From Datisca glomerata (lineage: Eukaryota; Streptophyta; Magnoliopsida; Cucurbitales; Datiscaceae): a stretch of DNA of 64,000 nt. Below are positions 13,101 through 24,301 of this stretch, piece after piece. The notes beneath the pieces were generated by a model. It saw only the letters and a program-made list of their open reading frames with translations. It was not told the DNA's origin and did no database searches. Both the position numbers and the translations under genes were made by a program. Every line of letters begins with the position of its first letter. The first letter of the stretch is position 1. The stretch covers positions 613,547 to 677,546 of the forward strand of contig QANY01009128.1 in the NCBI GenBank assembly GCA_003255025.1, written 5' to 3'.

Positions 13101-16100
13101 TTTTAAGGCACTCCTATCTCATGGAATATCTTTGCTTCCATATTGGGAGCATTCAGAAAGGCAGCTTAAGCATCTAGAAGGTGCCATTAATGAGGAAATT
13201 TATCAGATGGCTGTCTCTGCTCAATTGGATGACGTGAAGGAAACAGATATATCAGATATTGGAGTAAAAGACAACGTTAAGGAAGGGGTAGAATATGATT
13301 CTGAGGCAGACAGAGTGGAAAATGGGGTTTCGACTTCTGAAGATTCTCAATTAACTCCTAGTGTTGGCACTTCGGCACTTGGCCAAGATTCGGACAAAGA
13401 AGTTCCTGTTGAAGAAAGTGCTGCTGAAGGGAGATATCAACGCAATGAAGGTGCTCCTCTTGATGAATTAGCTTTCGAACATGGAATTCAATCTATGGAA
13501 GATGTTGACATGGATGTGGACATGGAGGTCGATGATCCCAATCCTTCAGAGCATGAAACTGTAGATGCATCAAGTGGGAAGGAGTTTGTTCCCTTAGAGC
13601 CACTGCTTGAGTCAAATCCCCCTTCAGGCTACACTTCCTTTGTGCCAGAAGACGGGTCTACAATTCCACCTCCACCAGATGAGGAATGGATTCCTCCACC
13701 ACCACCTGATAATGAGGATGTTCCTCCACCTCCACCTGATGAGCCAATTGAATTGTCACATCCCCTGCCTCAATCTTACACACAAGTAGGACCTCTTTTG
13801 TACACAGAACAGTATATGTCATATCCAGCTTCTGATTTTGATTATTATGGACAATCTGTTGATGATGTCCGTAGTAATAACTTCTATGGCCATCCTGAAG
13901 CATGTCATGTTGGTTTGCCTCATGCACCAGTTTACTATTCTACAGTACCCAATGCATATACTTATAGTACTCCTGTTACTGTAAACACTGTTGAGCCTGA
14001 GGCTTATACTGATTCTCAGAATGGAACAGTACAATCACTTCGAGTGGTTAGTAGTGTAGATTCTTCTCATTTCCTTGGTGATTCTGCTCCAAGAAGCTAT
14101 GATACCTCTTCCTCTGATCGGGTTGGCTCCTCCGATGTAGTAAATGCAAATGACGATTCTTTTGTCCTTACTGAGGCTGATAAGGCAGATAGAGACACTA
14201 AAATAGTAACTGTCCTAGCATCAGCAACTGTATCCATGACAGAGAATGTTACTTTACCTCCAATTGCTACCACCTTTGCTGCTCAAGCTGCTATGACTAC
14301 TACATCTGCAATTACTAAGACTCAATCCAAAGGTATAATATATGAGTACCATATTAAGATTTTCAGACAAGCTGTGTTTTCTGGTACTTGGTGGCAATTT
14401 TACTGTAGACAGATGGTAATATATCAGTATTTCCTCGTCCAGCACTAAACATTTTTTTGATGTTTTAAAATTGAATGTATGGCTTTCTACTGTTGCTCGC
14501 TTAATATTGGCAGCACAATATTTTTGGAAGTGTGTTGGTTTGTGAGAAAACATACATCTGTCATTGATGGGCGAGCGAACTATAGAACCATTTGCTGATA
14601 AAAATAAAAAACTTCAAAGCTTTTGGTTGACTTGCTTTTCCATCTTGAAGGCTTTTTTTTAATATCCATCTTAAAAATTGTATTTGTTAACTATTGTAAA
14701 TTTCTCATGCTTTACGGAGCTAAGTAGTTGGATGCTAAGATACATGTCACTTATATAAATTGGATTAAAATGTTGTAAGTATCCTCAAACTTTTTTCTTA
14801 TTTCAGCTCGGGGTAAAAAACGTACAGTCGCAGCACCCTCCTTGAGGTCTAACAAGAAAGTTTCAAGTTTGGTTGACAAGGTATAATTTGTTTTACAACT
14901 TGGTCACTTGGGCATGTTGCTTTGAGGTTTTCCAACTAATAACTCTTTTGGCGAGAGTAATTTTACTTCTGTAACCGTTTTAATACATCTATTACTTGAT
15001 AGTGGAAAGCAGCAAAGGAAGAACTACTTGAAGACGAGGAAGAACCAGAAAATGCATACGAGATATTGGAAAGAAAGCGGCAAAGAGAAATAGAAGTATA
15101 CCACTGAAATAGGCTTTCATAAATTATAAATATTAAGCCATTTGCTACTTTTAACACCATTTTATTGCAGGCATGGCATGCTCAGCAGATTGCTAGTGGA
15201 GAGGCAAAGGATAATGCTAATTTTCAGCCTTTGGGTGGTGATTGGTATGGGACTCCCGCCCCTCTCCCTCCCTCCCTCTTGATATACAGTTAATCTCATA
15301 TATATACTCACACACCCAAATATTTTTTTTTGGTCGGTAACACACCCAATTATGAGCATGATATTAGTATCATTATGAGACTTGTATACGCAGCGGCCAG
15401 CCATAAAGTCAAAATAAATAGCATCCTAGCAGCGTGTCCATAGCCTAAGGTATGAAGAGAATGAAGATGCATAGCATTCCAGCACAGTGTCGCATGTGGG
15501 TTCCCCATTATTTTGTTTATAATTAATTAAATTGATTCACAGGAAATTATGATATGTTTTTAGGGAATACCTTGCTGAAATTTTATTAATTTAACGACTA
15601 GTAACATTATGTGTAAAAGGGGCCGGTGGACAAGTACTCAACACTAATAGGTTAACACTAATAGGTTGACCCTTATCGTATTTCAAGGTGGAATACGGTT
15701 GGGTCGTCTCAGTTCTCCCTCTCTCCAAGCACTAAAGGGGGGACATACACGCTCTCATGAAATGATTTTTCTACATGTTTTAGGCGTGACCGGGTGAGGC
15801 GCCGTAGAGCTCAATTGGCTAGGAGGGAAGTTGCACAAGACCCACCTGATGCACCTACTGATGGAGACCAGAAGCCAGATTTGGTAGAACTCTCAAAGGA
15901 TCTCCCATCCGGATGGCAGGTATAGTTAAAATGAGGTGCATGACCATGGAATGATGAGATACCATATGAACATCATCGTTGCATATTCTTTCACCTTTTT
16001 GTTGCATTTTCTTTAACCTTTTCATCTGCATCATGATGGCCTTGCTTGCTTATAATCATTGCTGTTCATGTGTCTCTGGGATTTCAGGCGTATTGGGATG

Positions 16101-16168
16101 AATCCTCAAAGAAAGTGTATTACGGTAATGCTATCACCTCGGAGACAACATGGAGCAGACCGAAATGA
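10119..16168 (+). CDS. Two-WW-domain protein, formin-binding protein 4 (FNBP4)-like
   Basis: Ten exons join in phase: 10119-10203, 11206-11298, 11819-11943, 12096-12877, 13032-14332, 14807-14880, 15003-15095, 15171-15244, 15784-15919 and 16088-16168, giving 947 residues. All introns are GT-AG. The start MGKRKERRLAAL is a basic N-terminus. WW domain 1 lies at about 184-213 with tryptophans at 186 and 209 and a YYYWN core. WW domain 2 is at the very C-terminus (about 918-947, GWQAYWDE to TTWSRPK). Between them are a long acidic region, a proline-rich segment at about 570-600 built from PPPPPD repeats, and a charged coiled-coil-like part ending in ERKRQREIE. WW domains bind proline-rich partners, and plant FNBP4-like proteins are thought to be nuclear and splicing-linked; that role is inferred. 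Exon 4 ends with the less common donor gtgcgg. Confidence 0.85.
15245..15783 (+). other. Intron 8 of the WW-domain gene, with a local duplication
   Basis: This 539-base intron holds a short direct repeat, aacactaataggtt, twice near 15640-15670, and GC-richer sequence than the neighbouring introns (15600-15760). It may carry a small old insertion, but no clear terminal repeats were seen. Confidence 0.4.
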
Positions 16169-16864
16169 GTGATGCTCGAGTTGTCCTAAATTATAAACCT
16201 CTATAGTTTTAGATAGAACAGGAGCCAATTTTGTATCATTTGTAGAGATTACACTCAATTTCGTAGGGAACATTTTACGGTAGAGCAGAGTTCAAAATTC
16301 CATTTTATTCGTCATTTTCCATACGGGTTTTGGTCTATTAAACAACGGTCACACGAGGCACTCAAGTAAACAGGCAAATTAAAACGATGATCTAGATTTT
16401 CATTTTTAACTCATTTCACTCCTCTGTCATGTCGTTCCTGGTTTATGATAAGGATCTTTTGCTATTGTTATTACAAATAGAGGAACATGTAATACCGTAG
16501 GTGCTCTAAAAGTTTCTGTAACATTTAACAATTATGGCATTAATTTATAACAATTTAGACCATTGTCAACCGTCTGAAAAACTCTCCAATATCTCCAACA
16601 TCGTAAGAGAATAAAATGGCGTCTATTACACATGTATCCTAATATAATCCAAAAAATTTACGAACAATACGCGGTATAAGTATTTCTGCTGAGCCATGCA
16701 TTAGAAGTGCTCTTCGCAAGTTGAAACTCATTTGTGCCTACGATATAACCGTCCATATACCCAAAAGCTCGTCACGTGTAGTCCAACTTCAAGCAATATT
16801 TCCAAATCCAAAGCTTATAGGGACATCATTACCTAGTATCGAAATTCATCGATCTTAACATCTC
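16169..16864. other. Tail-to-tail intergenic region
   Basis: The plus-strand WW gene and the minus-strand YL1-like gene converge here. It should hold both 3' untranslated regions and polyadenylation sites. No other gene or repeat is visible. Confidence 0.6.
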
Positions 16865-18902
16865 TTATCTTCTTCGATCATCCTGGTATGGCCCCTCGTT
16901 TTCTTTATCTTTTAAGAAGCCTAGAAAGGCAAGAAAACCGAAAAAGAAGAATCCACCAGACCAATTGCCCCCCCCACCACCTCCTCCACCCCCACCGTCA
17001 CCATCATCACGAGGCGGAAACCCAGAGTCACCATCATCTAGTAGTGGAGATTTCTCCTTGCCTGAAATTTCAGCTTATTAGTGTGGCCAATTTTACATGA
17101 ACAAATAGAAAAGGTATAGAATAACTTTTTTAAGTCAAACAACAAACTGATTTCTAGCTCACGCTGATACCAGTAATGGTACAACCATGTACATGCGACA
17201 TAAATATAGTTTACTTTTGTCCTCATCATATCTACCAATGGATATGATCCACGCCAGTCTAGATATAGCCGTTATGTACAGAAATATCAAGACCACATGA
17301 ACAAACTAACAAATGGTATAATTAAGTGGTACTTACCAGGAAGATGAGTAATTGTAGGAGCCTCTCGTGTAACAGTTTGAGTCTGCTCTGCCGCACATCT
17401 TGCATTCTGCAGAAAGAGAGAAAATCAAGACCTTAGGACCTATTTCCCCACCAAAGAAAACTAAGAACAGTACATCTATTGTGTGCAAGAGAGTGGAAAG
17501 AGAGATTTTTTCCTTCAATTCATCTATCACTTATCAGGCTTCCTGAGTTATTCCAATGAGTATATTCAGGGTCGCAAAACTGGAAAGGCAGTGTGAAGAA
17601 AAAAAGTGAAACCATAAAGTAATTAAAAAAATTCGGCGAAGTCAAAAGAATTGGTGAAGACTAGTTTGCCAATTGATCAGCTTGTGTGCCAACTTCATCC
17701 TCAAAATTTAATCCAAACAAGTCAAATCTCTCAACTTAGCCACGGCACAATGATGTAGCTTTCTGGGGATCGCTTCAACTAATGACTGCGCATATTTGTA
17801 GCAGTATAACGGTTGATCCATTCATTTGAGAGAAAAAAGGACAAATGTGGTCTTAGTGTGAAAGAAACAATCAAACTTCTAATATTGTTTCAATTAAGCA
17901 ACGACCACCAAATCAACAAAAGAATCTAATCCAGCCCAAAATAAACATGAAAGAGTGGGATCGTACTACTATCGGAGTACCAGAAGAAACTAGAGGAATA
18001 CTACAACACATACTTACCAAGGCAGCAGCACATATCACAGAAGCAGACTGGGCTCGACTGGAATGCAAGGTGCTTTTGCAACTTTCAAGCGACTGAAATT
18101 GTGTGCAAAACCCCATAGGTTTCGACTTGAAGGCCACAATTTTTCCCCTTTTCTCATCAGATGGCCGAAACTGGAAACAGTCTCTTCTTATATCAGACGC
18201 ATGGAGCTTTGTCCTTCCCTTGCGTTGACCAACTACTTGCAATACAAAAAAAGAACGCTGTAAATACATTTTATAGAAAAACAATTTAACCAAAGGGTCC
18301 AAAACATTGGATAGAAGTTCTTTCCTACAAGTTGATCCGAAGGATTCACTCCCAGAAAAAGAATATGCACTTGCTCCTATCCACTATTGTCTCATAAAAG
18401 GTAGGTGTAGCAAAAAGCTTAAAGTCTTCTCTGCTGAGAAAAGCTGAGATGAAAACAGAACATAGCTCTCAAGCTGTAATCTATGCAAGTCATCACATAT
18501 GACCATACCGCCACAGCAAATTACGACTTTTAGAAAAACCCCTTTCCCACAAAGCCAGTAAGAAGTGGTCAAGGTTGTTCATATAAGGTCAATTACAGAA
18601 GATCTCTATTCAAGCTATTCTATACATTGAAGTCAACAACGGAAAGAAGACAGGAGAGGATCTTAATCCTGAACGACTCTAGATCAATTTGCATGTGTCT
18701 ACGACTTTTTGCATGTTTTTGAGCATACCAACATTTCCATCCAAGAGTTTGTTTGAGAAATTCAACTTTGCAGAAACGGATTCAGCAGCCAAAGAAAGCA
18801 GGCTATAAAGTGAAACTACAGGAATTAATTCATTTATACATCTATACCTGGGGGCAGAAAAGGTGCGCTGGAAACAGCAGTTGCAGTCAGCATCCGCACC
18901 AT
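16865..18902 (-). CDS. YELLOW LEAF 1-like chloroplast protein
   Basis: Four exons join in phase on the minus strand: 18902-18848, 18235-18018, 17406-17337 and 17061-16865, giving 179 residues. The N-terminus MVRMLTATAVSSAPFLPP is Ser/Thr/Ala-rich without acids, as in a chloroplast transit peptide. The C-terminus holds a run of ten glycines, then the hydrophobic stretch NWSGGFFFFGFLAFLGFL and the charged tail GPYQDDRRR. That tail pattern is what I recognise from the plant YELLOW LEAF 1 family; the rice member has been linked to chloroplast ATP synthase build-up and leaf greening. Role here is inferred from family. The gly-run is coded by a near-pure G/T tract (about 16970-17000) that could slip in sequencing. 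The ATG sits just after a 5' untranslated intron. Confidence 0.75.
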
Positions 18903-18920
18903 AATGGTAATAAAGACCAC

Positions 18921-19620
18921 CTGAGAAAAAGAACACTAGACATTCAGACAAAGAATGCATGTTATAACAGTTACAGACAGAAACCAGGGAAAAAACAGTT
19001 ACTATATCCAAGGAATAGTACATTAAGAAATATCACATAAAAAAATACATTAACAAAATATACACAAGCTGTCAGAAATATACAATCAAACTACCTAATC
19101 TCAACTCCACAAAAAATTGCATCCTAATCTGCGAAAAAATCAGAAATCACCAGCGCCGAACAAATAGATAATACTTTGTGTTTCTAACAAATTGTTGAGC
19201 ACAAGACTGAAGGGATATGGAAAAACACATGCCAAATAGGAATCCGGCACGATTATGTCGCAGGCATTATGTTGGAGCAAAATTGATTACACGGTCTACA
19301 GAAGTAGCGAGTGTTTTAGGCAATAATCAACTTGTGTTTTCTGATGTACTACTATATAAGGTTGAATTCCAAAAAATTATAATAACTAAATACGAATTAT
19401 ATGCCTTAAAAAACACCGAAGCATACAATGAACGGAAAAGAAGCTAAAACAACGCGATAAAATCCAAAAACCGAATCACAAATTACAGAAGTCTTAGTTC
19501 TTACCTTCAATTTTTTTGGCAGCGATCGTATCAGGAAGGGAGAGGAGGGAGAGAGTCGCGCGAAGGGGTTGGAATTCGCTGGGAAGTGGATGGCGGCAGA
19601 TTAAAGAGACGGAACTAATG
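18921..19620 (-). promoter_or_regulatory. 5' untranslated exon and intron of the YL1-like gene
   Basis: On the minus strand a donor (attgaag, then gtaaga) ends a leader exon at 19505, and an acceptor (tttttctcag) precedes an 18-base leader at 18920-18903 just before the ATG. The implied 5' untranslated intron is 19504-18921. The leader exon, up to about 19620, is purine-poor on this strand and GC-richer than its surroundings. Such introns often raise expression in plants; this is inference. The true 5' end is unknown. Confidence 0.5.
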
Positions 19621-20040
19621 ACGGTGTTATTTTAAGACTGCTGTCTGCTGATGGCCAATGGGCCTCCCCGCTACCAATACAGCCCACTATAAAGCCCGCC
19701 TGTTGGTTGTAGCTTAGAGGGTCTCAATTTCTTTTAGGTTTTGTAAAGTTACCAATTTTAAAAAGGTAATCTTCCAAATAGACAATTTTCAAACCTCATT
19801 TTAAAAATATAAAGTTTGTTTTAACTCTAGAGAAATAAACAATTTTTTGTACCATGTCTTTCATCATTCATTAGGGGTGTTTAACGGTCAGTCTGGTCGA
19901 ACTTTTGGAGGAAAACTAGACCAGAACAAAAATTACGGTCCTCCTATATGGAGGACCGAACCGACCATAACACTACAAAAATACGATCCATCCAGACCAA
20001 ACATCAATGGTCGGATGGGACAGATTTTACGAACTAAAGG

Positions 20041-20520
20041 CTGAGCTGAGAGAGGGGATAAGTGAGAGGCAGAGTCGTAAGACGTGAGAGGGGCTGAGCT
20101 GGGGGAGAGAGAGCGAAGAGGGACTGACTGAGGGAGGGGAGAGGGGAGAGGTAGAGTTATGAGACGTGAGAGGGGCTGAGCTGAGGGAGAGAGAGTGAAG
20201 ATGGACTGAGCTGAGGGAGGGGAGAGGTGAGAGGCAGAGTCGTGAGACATGAGAGGGGCTGAGCTGAGGGGGATAGAGTGAAGATGGACTGAGCTGAGGG
20301 AGGGGAGAGGTGAGAAGCAGAGTCGTGAGACGTGAGAGGGGCTGGCTGAGGGATAGAGAGTGAATAGGGACTGAGCTGAGGGAGGGGAGAGGTGAGAGGT
20401 AGAGTCGTGAGACGTGAGAGGGGCTAGCTGGAGGCGAGACGCGAGATGGGCTGGATGGAGGCAAGACACGAGATGCACTGGCTGGAGGCGAGGCACGAAG
20501 AATGAGAGGGTCTGACCAAG
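20041..20520. repeat. Minisatellite, ~82-83-bp period, inside the hAT-like element
   Basis: Purine-rich units built from gagctgagggaggggagagg followed by cagagtcgtgagacgtgaga recur about every 82-83 bases (for example the word actgagctgaggg near 20205, 20288 and 20369), with a shorter unit toward the right. On the minus strand it stays open in two frames because the purine strand has few stop complements; the resulting Ser/Leu/Pro-rich frame is not thought to be a gene. Confidence 0.8.
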
Positions 20521-20562
20521 TTGAGGGAGAGAAGAGAAATAACCTAAAACCCTAAAAAAATT

Positions 20563-20587
<25 letters not shown>
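20563..20587. repeat. AC microsatellite
   Basis: About twelve AC units in a row, followed by a short TA run, within the hAT-like element. A second TA run lies at 20690-20713. Confidence 0.9.
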
Positions 20588-20593
<6 letters not shown>

Positions 20594-20897
20594 CACTATA
20601 CGATCAGACCGGTCGGATTGGTCCAGAACTAACAAAAATTTTAGACCGGTCTGAAATTTCGATCCTCTCTAAAAGGAGGATCAAACCGATATATATATAT
20701 ATATATATATATACTATACGGTCGGGCTGGTCGGATTGGCCTAGAACTAACGAAAATTTTAGACCGGTATGAAATTTCAGTCCTCTCTAAAAGGAGGACC
20801 GAACTGACCATTAACAATAAAAATACCGTCCAGACCAATCAATTTCAGTTCAGACCAGTTCAGAATAAACGGTCTGGTCGGTTTTTGAACACCCCTA

Positions 20898-22640
20898 TCG
20901 TTTATTGATTGAAAAGTTGAGAGATAATATTACCCCTAATTTTTCTTCTTCAGATTTTTGAATTAAATTCCTTTTTAATTAAAAATTAATTTTATCATCA
21001 TTTTATCTAAGGATTTTAATAGTTTCCTAAATTTTAGCTAAGCTTGTTTAATATAATATATTATCACTTAATTGTAGGTAGTCAAATATTCTCATAACGT
21101 TAAAGATATTTTATTGATGTCTAGTATTAATTGACTTTCTATATTTAAGCAATGTAATTAGTTAATTAATTAGTCATTGATTATAACAAAATAAAAAATT
21201 TCCAGATCAATCAATGTTATCATTGATTGACCCAAATATGTTTCAAATGCCCAGATAATATATTGGACGATTGAATGATATATCATTGATTGTCTCAAAA
21301 CTGTTTCAAACACCCATATAATAAAATGAGCGATTGGATTTAGTCACTCAATGATATACCGTTGATTGACCAAAAAATGTTTCAAACGCTCATCTAATAG
21401 ATTGGGGCTATTTGATGATCAGTCATTCAATAATATATCGTTGATTGACCCGAAATGTTTCAAACGCTCCTATAATAGATTGGGGCGGTTGGATTAATCA
21501 GTCACTCAATGATATATCATTGATTGACCCGAAAATATTTTAAATACCCATGTAATAGATTGAAGGAAATGGATGATTAGACATTGAATGATATATTATT
21601 GATTGACTTGAAAAATTAGTGATTTTTGAGTGGTTTCTAATGATTTTTAAATGTAAAATTTTTGGTAATGTCCAGCATTAATTGACTTTTTATAATTAAG
21701 CAGTTACACAACTAGTCAATCAATGATATAATTTATTTTCACCTGAAATTTTTTCAAGCACCCCTAAAATAGATAAAGATTTTTTAGTAAAAAATTATTG
21801 ATATTTATGATAACTTGCTATTTACTTAAAACTTTAAAAAAATCTGTAACACTACACCTAAACTTGTATGTTATGTAAATTTCTCTATTTTAAATCTATT
21901 TATTTAACAGAAAATGATTAGAAAAATCAATTTTCCATCTCAATATGTTAAATGACCAGATTTTTTTTGTACAAATGGCCAAAAATAGTCAAAATAAATT
22001 AGACATTTACAAAAATTACACACATATAAATAATCTTATATTATTTCAGTCATTTTTGTAATTTGAGTTGGAAAATTGATTATTTTTACAGTTCTCTTTA
22101 TTTAATGGTACTACAACTCATATTCACAAATTTTGTGTGTAGTGTGGAGCTTAAGAATTGTGTCAATCCATCTCATATATGTAGAATATAATTAAAAATA
22201 ATTCTAGACTGATGAAGTTATAGATCAAGTATTGATCGACCAAGTAACGTGCCACTCAATCGTAAGTTGATATCTTACAACTCGTTAAAATGATTTGATA
22301 CACCAAACAATGGTTACTGACAAATAAAATGATCAATTAAAACTTAGTCTACAACTTAATCAGTAGAACTACTGTATAATTAATTATCAAATGCTGATGT
22401 TGTAAACTAAGAGAATCAATGTTTTTTACAGAATGCACGAGAACGAGTATGTCTGAAAACCCAATCTTCACATTTTTTTTTGTGAAGAAAGTAGGATTCA
22501 TTGATCACCAAAAAAGAGGGATACAATAACAGCTAAAACGTAAAACGAATAGCAACTGATAACTCTTTTTCAGAGTAGTTTCACAGTTCTTGATATGAAA
22601 AAGATGTACAAACATGAGAATGATTAACAAACTTTCTATT
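20898..22640. other. Intergenic AT-rich region
   Basis: Apart from the 79-bp tandem repeat at 21205-21620 no gene or clear mobile element is visible. Short fragments at 21660-21780 resemble the repeat unit in part (aattgactttttat, gtcaatcaatgatat), hinting that it once extended further. Confidence 0.6.
21205..21620. repeat. Tandem repeat, ~79-bp period
   Basis: Five to six diverged units, each with cattgattgaccc, then a aaatgtttcaaacgc block, then aatagattgggg and a tcaatgatatat block. The gattgac word recurs near 21223, 21287, 21362, 21441, 21520 and 21599, giving a period of about 79 bases after a shorter first unit. It is AT-rich, noncoding and near the hAT-like element. Confidence 0.8.
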
Positions 22641-22925
22641 CTACAAATCCTGGACTGAGTCAGTGACGGCATCAGATTTACGATCCAAATCGGAGAGGTT
22701 GCAGCTTACAGAACCACCAGAGGAGAAGCTGGAACTTCTGTGCAATCGGCATCGGAAAGATCCAACATGGGTGGTGGGAGAGCATAGACAATTAGAGCGA
22801 ATGGTTGAAGATTTTTCAGAACTTCTCTTGTAATCCTCCTGATTAAATTCAGCTATCTCTACTACTTTTGGTTTCAATTCCATTGAGCTTACGCTTTGAC
22901 TGTGTTGCTCCACCTTCTCATCCAT
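22641..22925 (-). CDS. Small serine-rich protein with CLCSPTTHVGSFRC motif
   Basis: A single-exon 94-residue frame on the minus strand starting MDEKVEQHSQ and ending SVQDL. Its centre has CLCSPTTHVGSFRCRLHRSS, the signature of a plant family of small serine-rich proteins of unknown function with conserved Cys and His residues. The rest is Ser-rich and polar, with no signal peptide or membrane span. The frame is open 15 codons further upstream, so a longer start (from 22970) or an upstream exon is possible; I prefer the inner ATG. Function unknown. Confidence 0.65.
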   Translation of the reverse strand: MDEKVEQHSQSVSSMELKPKVVEIAEFNQEDYKRSSEKSSTIRSNCLCSPTTHVGSFRCRLHRSSSFSSGGSVSCNLSDLDRKSDAVTDSVQDL

Positions 22926-23837
22926 ATTTGCCTTATCTTTCACAATTGGAATAAAACAAAAAACAATCAATACAATACAATATAGTACAACACAATGCAG
23001 CTGTAACTAAAGGGAAAGATGTGAGACAATTACATTGATTTTTTTCTATACTGTTTGACAAAAAATGTAAGGATGTGAGACATGAATTTTATCTTTTCCA
23101 CGTGAATCATGCTCAAGTTTGTGGAGAATTGCCACAAAATTGAGTATTAACAAGTCATAACCGATCAGCAACACGTGGTTCGAATTATAATTGTGTATCG
23201 TACTTTGACATAATTCTATCATAAACAAAAAACTTATTGACATGTCAATTCAGAGATAAAAATATTGTCAGAACTCAAGAAAAACAAAATGCCAATGCTG
23301 ATATTGGGCATTGGTACCTTGCTAACAGAGAGATGAAACAGCACAAGAGTTCTTCTGATAACCACAAAACAAGTTTTCTTTACCAAGTGTTTGTGGACAA
23401 AGGAAAACGAAAGAGATACTAAGGAGAGATGTTAGCAAATTTTAACATCAGTCCTTAATTACGAGCTAATATTTTGGACGCAAAGGACTCTCCATTATTT
23501 CTATTTTAGAGTTGCAAGTTTGTGGCAGCACTCAACCTGAAATTTATGGCCACAAATTTATCACTCTTTTAGAGGAGAAAAATTGCCATTATGGGTTACC
23601 ATCATCTGAAATGCTGGCTGCCATTTCTCTTATTCCAATTATAGCATGAAAATGTCACATTTTATAGCATGCCACCCAAACCCATTAATAATATAATTGT
23701 TTAGAGCTGAAATACTGTTTTATAATTAATTTCACCCACAAAAATAAACTACACAAAATGGCGCGCGCACACACACATCTTGATTGCCAATATGAACATT
23801 GCTTTAAGCAGATGGGGGGTGGGGGGGGGGGGGAGGG

Positions 23838-24000
23838 NNNNNNNNNNNNNNNNNNNNNNNNNNNNNNNNNNNNNNNNNNNNNNNNNNNNNNNNNNNNNNN
23901 NNNNNNNNNNNNNNNNNNNNNNNNNNNNNNNNNNNNNNNNNNNNNNNNNNNNNNNNNNNNNNNNNNNNNNNNNNNNNNNNNNNNNNNNNNNNNNNNNNNN
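23838..24000. other. Assembly gap (163 N)
   Basis: A run of N between a poly-G stretch and a GA microsatellite, so the missing sequence is probably low-complexity. Confidence 0.95.
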
Positions 24001-24002
24001 CG

Positions 24003-24004
<2 letters not shown>

Positions 24005-24048
<44 letters not shown>
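24005..24048. repeat. GA microsatellite
   Basis: About twenty GA units next to the N gap. Length in the genome may differ from that shown. Confidence 0.9.
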
Positions 24049-24049
<1 letters not shown>

Positions 24050-24301
24050 ATAATTTGTTTACGTAATGAAAAACAGTAAAAAGATTATGTTTAACAGACA
24101 ATGGTGTATAAGCTACACTCTATGGAGGCTAAAATCTTCCTGCTATCTATATGTATCTTAAATCTATTTCTGGTTACTGGTAAGCTTCACTATACAACCA
24201 ATAAACTCACTCAAGTAACCATGTCACATATATCTATATCACACCGTACTGAAAGGAAATATAAACAAAAAAGGGGAAAAAATGAACTGCTGTACTGCTT
24301 T

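Larger units (their letters stand above)
19872..20897. mobile_element. hAT-like non-autonomous transposon, copy 1
   Basis: The left end starts taggggtgtttaacgg and the right end, in reverse complement, starts taggggtgttcaaaaacc, giving inverted ends. Flanks tcattcat (19864-19871) and tcgtttat (20898-20905) match at six of eight positions, an aged 8-bp duplication as in hAT elements. Inside are a minisatellite (20041-20520), an AC tract, a TA tract, and two copies of a ~105-base unit (about 20585-20690 and 20711-20815) rich in accggt/gtccag words. There is no transposase. It resembles the element at 61274-62271 at its ends. Confidence 0.65.
22926..24301. other. Intergenic region with assembly gap and microsatellite
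   Basis: No supported gene. It holds a poly-G run (23814-23836), the N gap and a GA repeat. Frames that appear to cross the gap are artefacts. Confidence 0.7.

Noticed and set aside
17913..18302. Single-exon 129-residue minus-strand ORF
   Set aside because: It is exon two of the YL1-like gene read through its splice sites.
19933..20586. Minus-strand 217-residue Ser/Leu/Pro repeat protein
   Set aside because: It is the complement of a purine-rich minisatellite inside a transposon, is open in more than one frame and matches no family.
23685..24101. ORFs spanning 23685-24101
   Set aside because: They cross the run of N and simple repeats.
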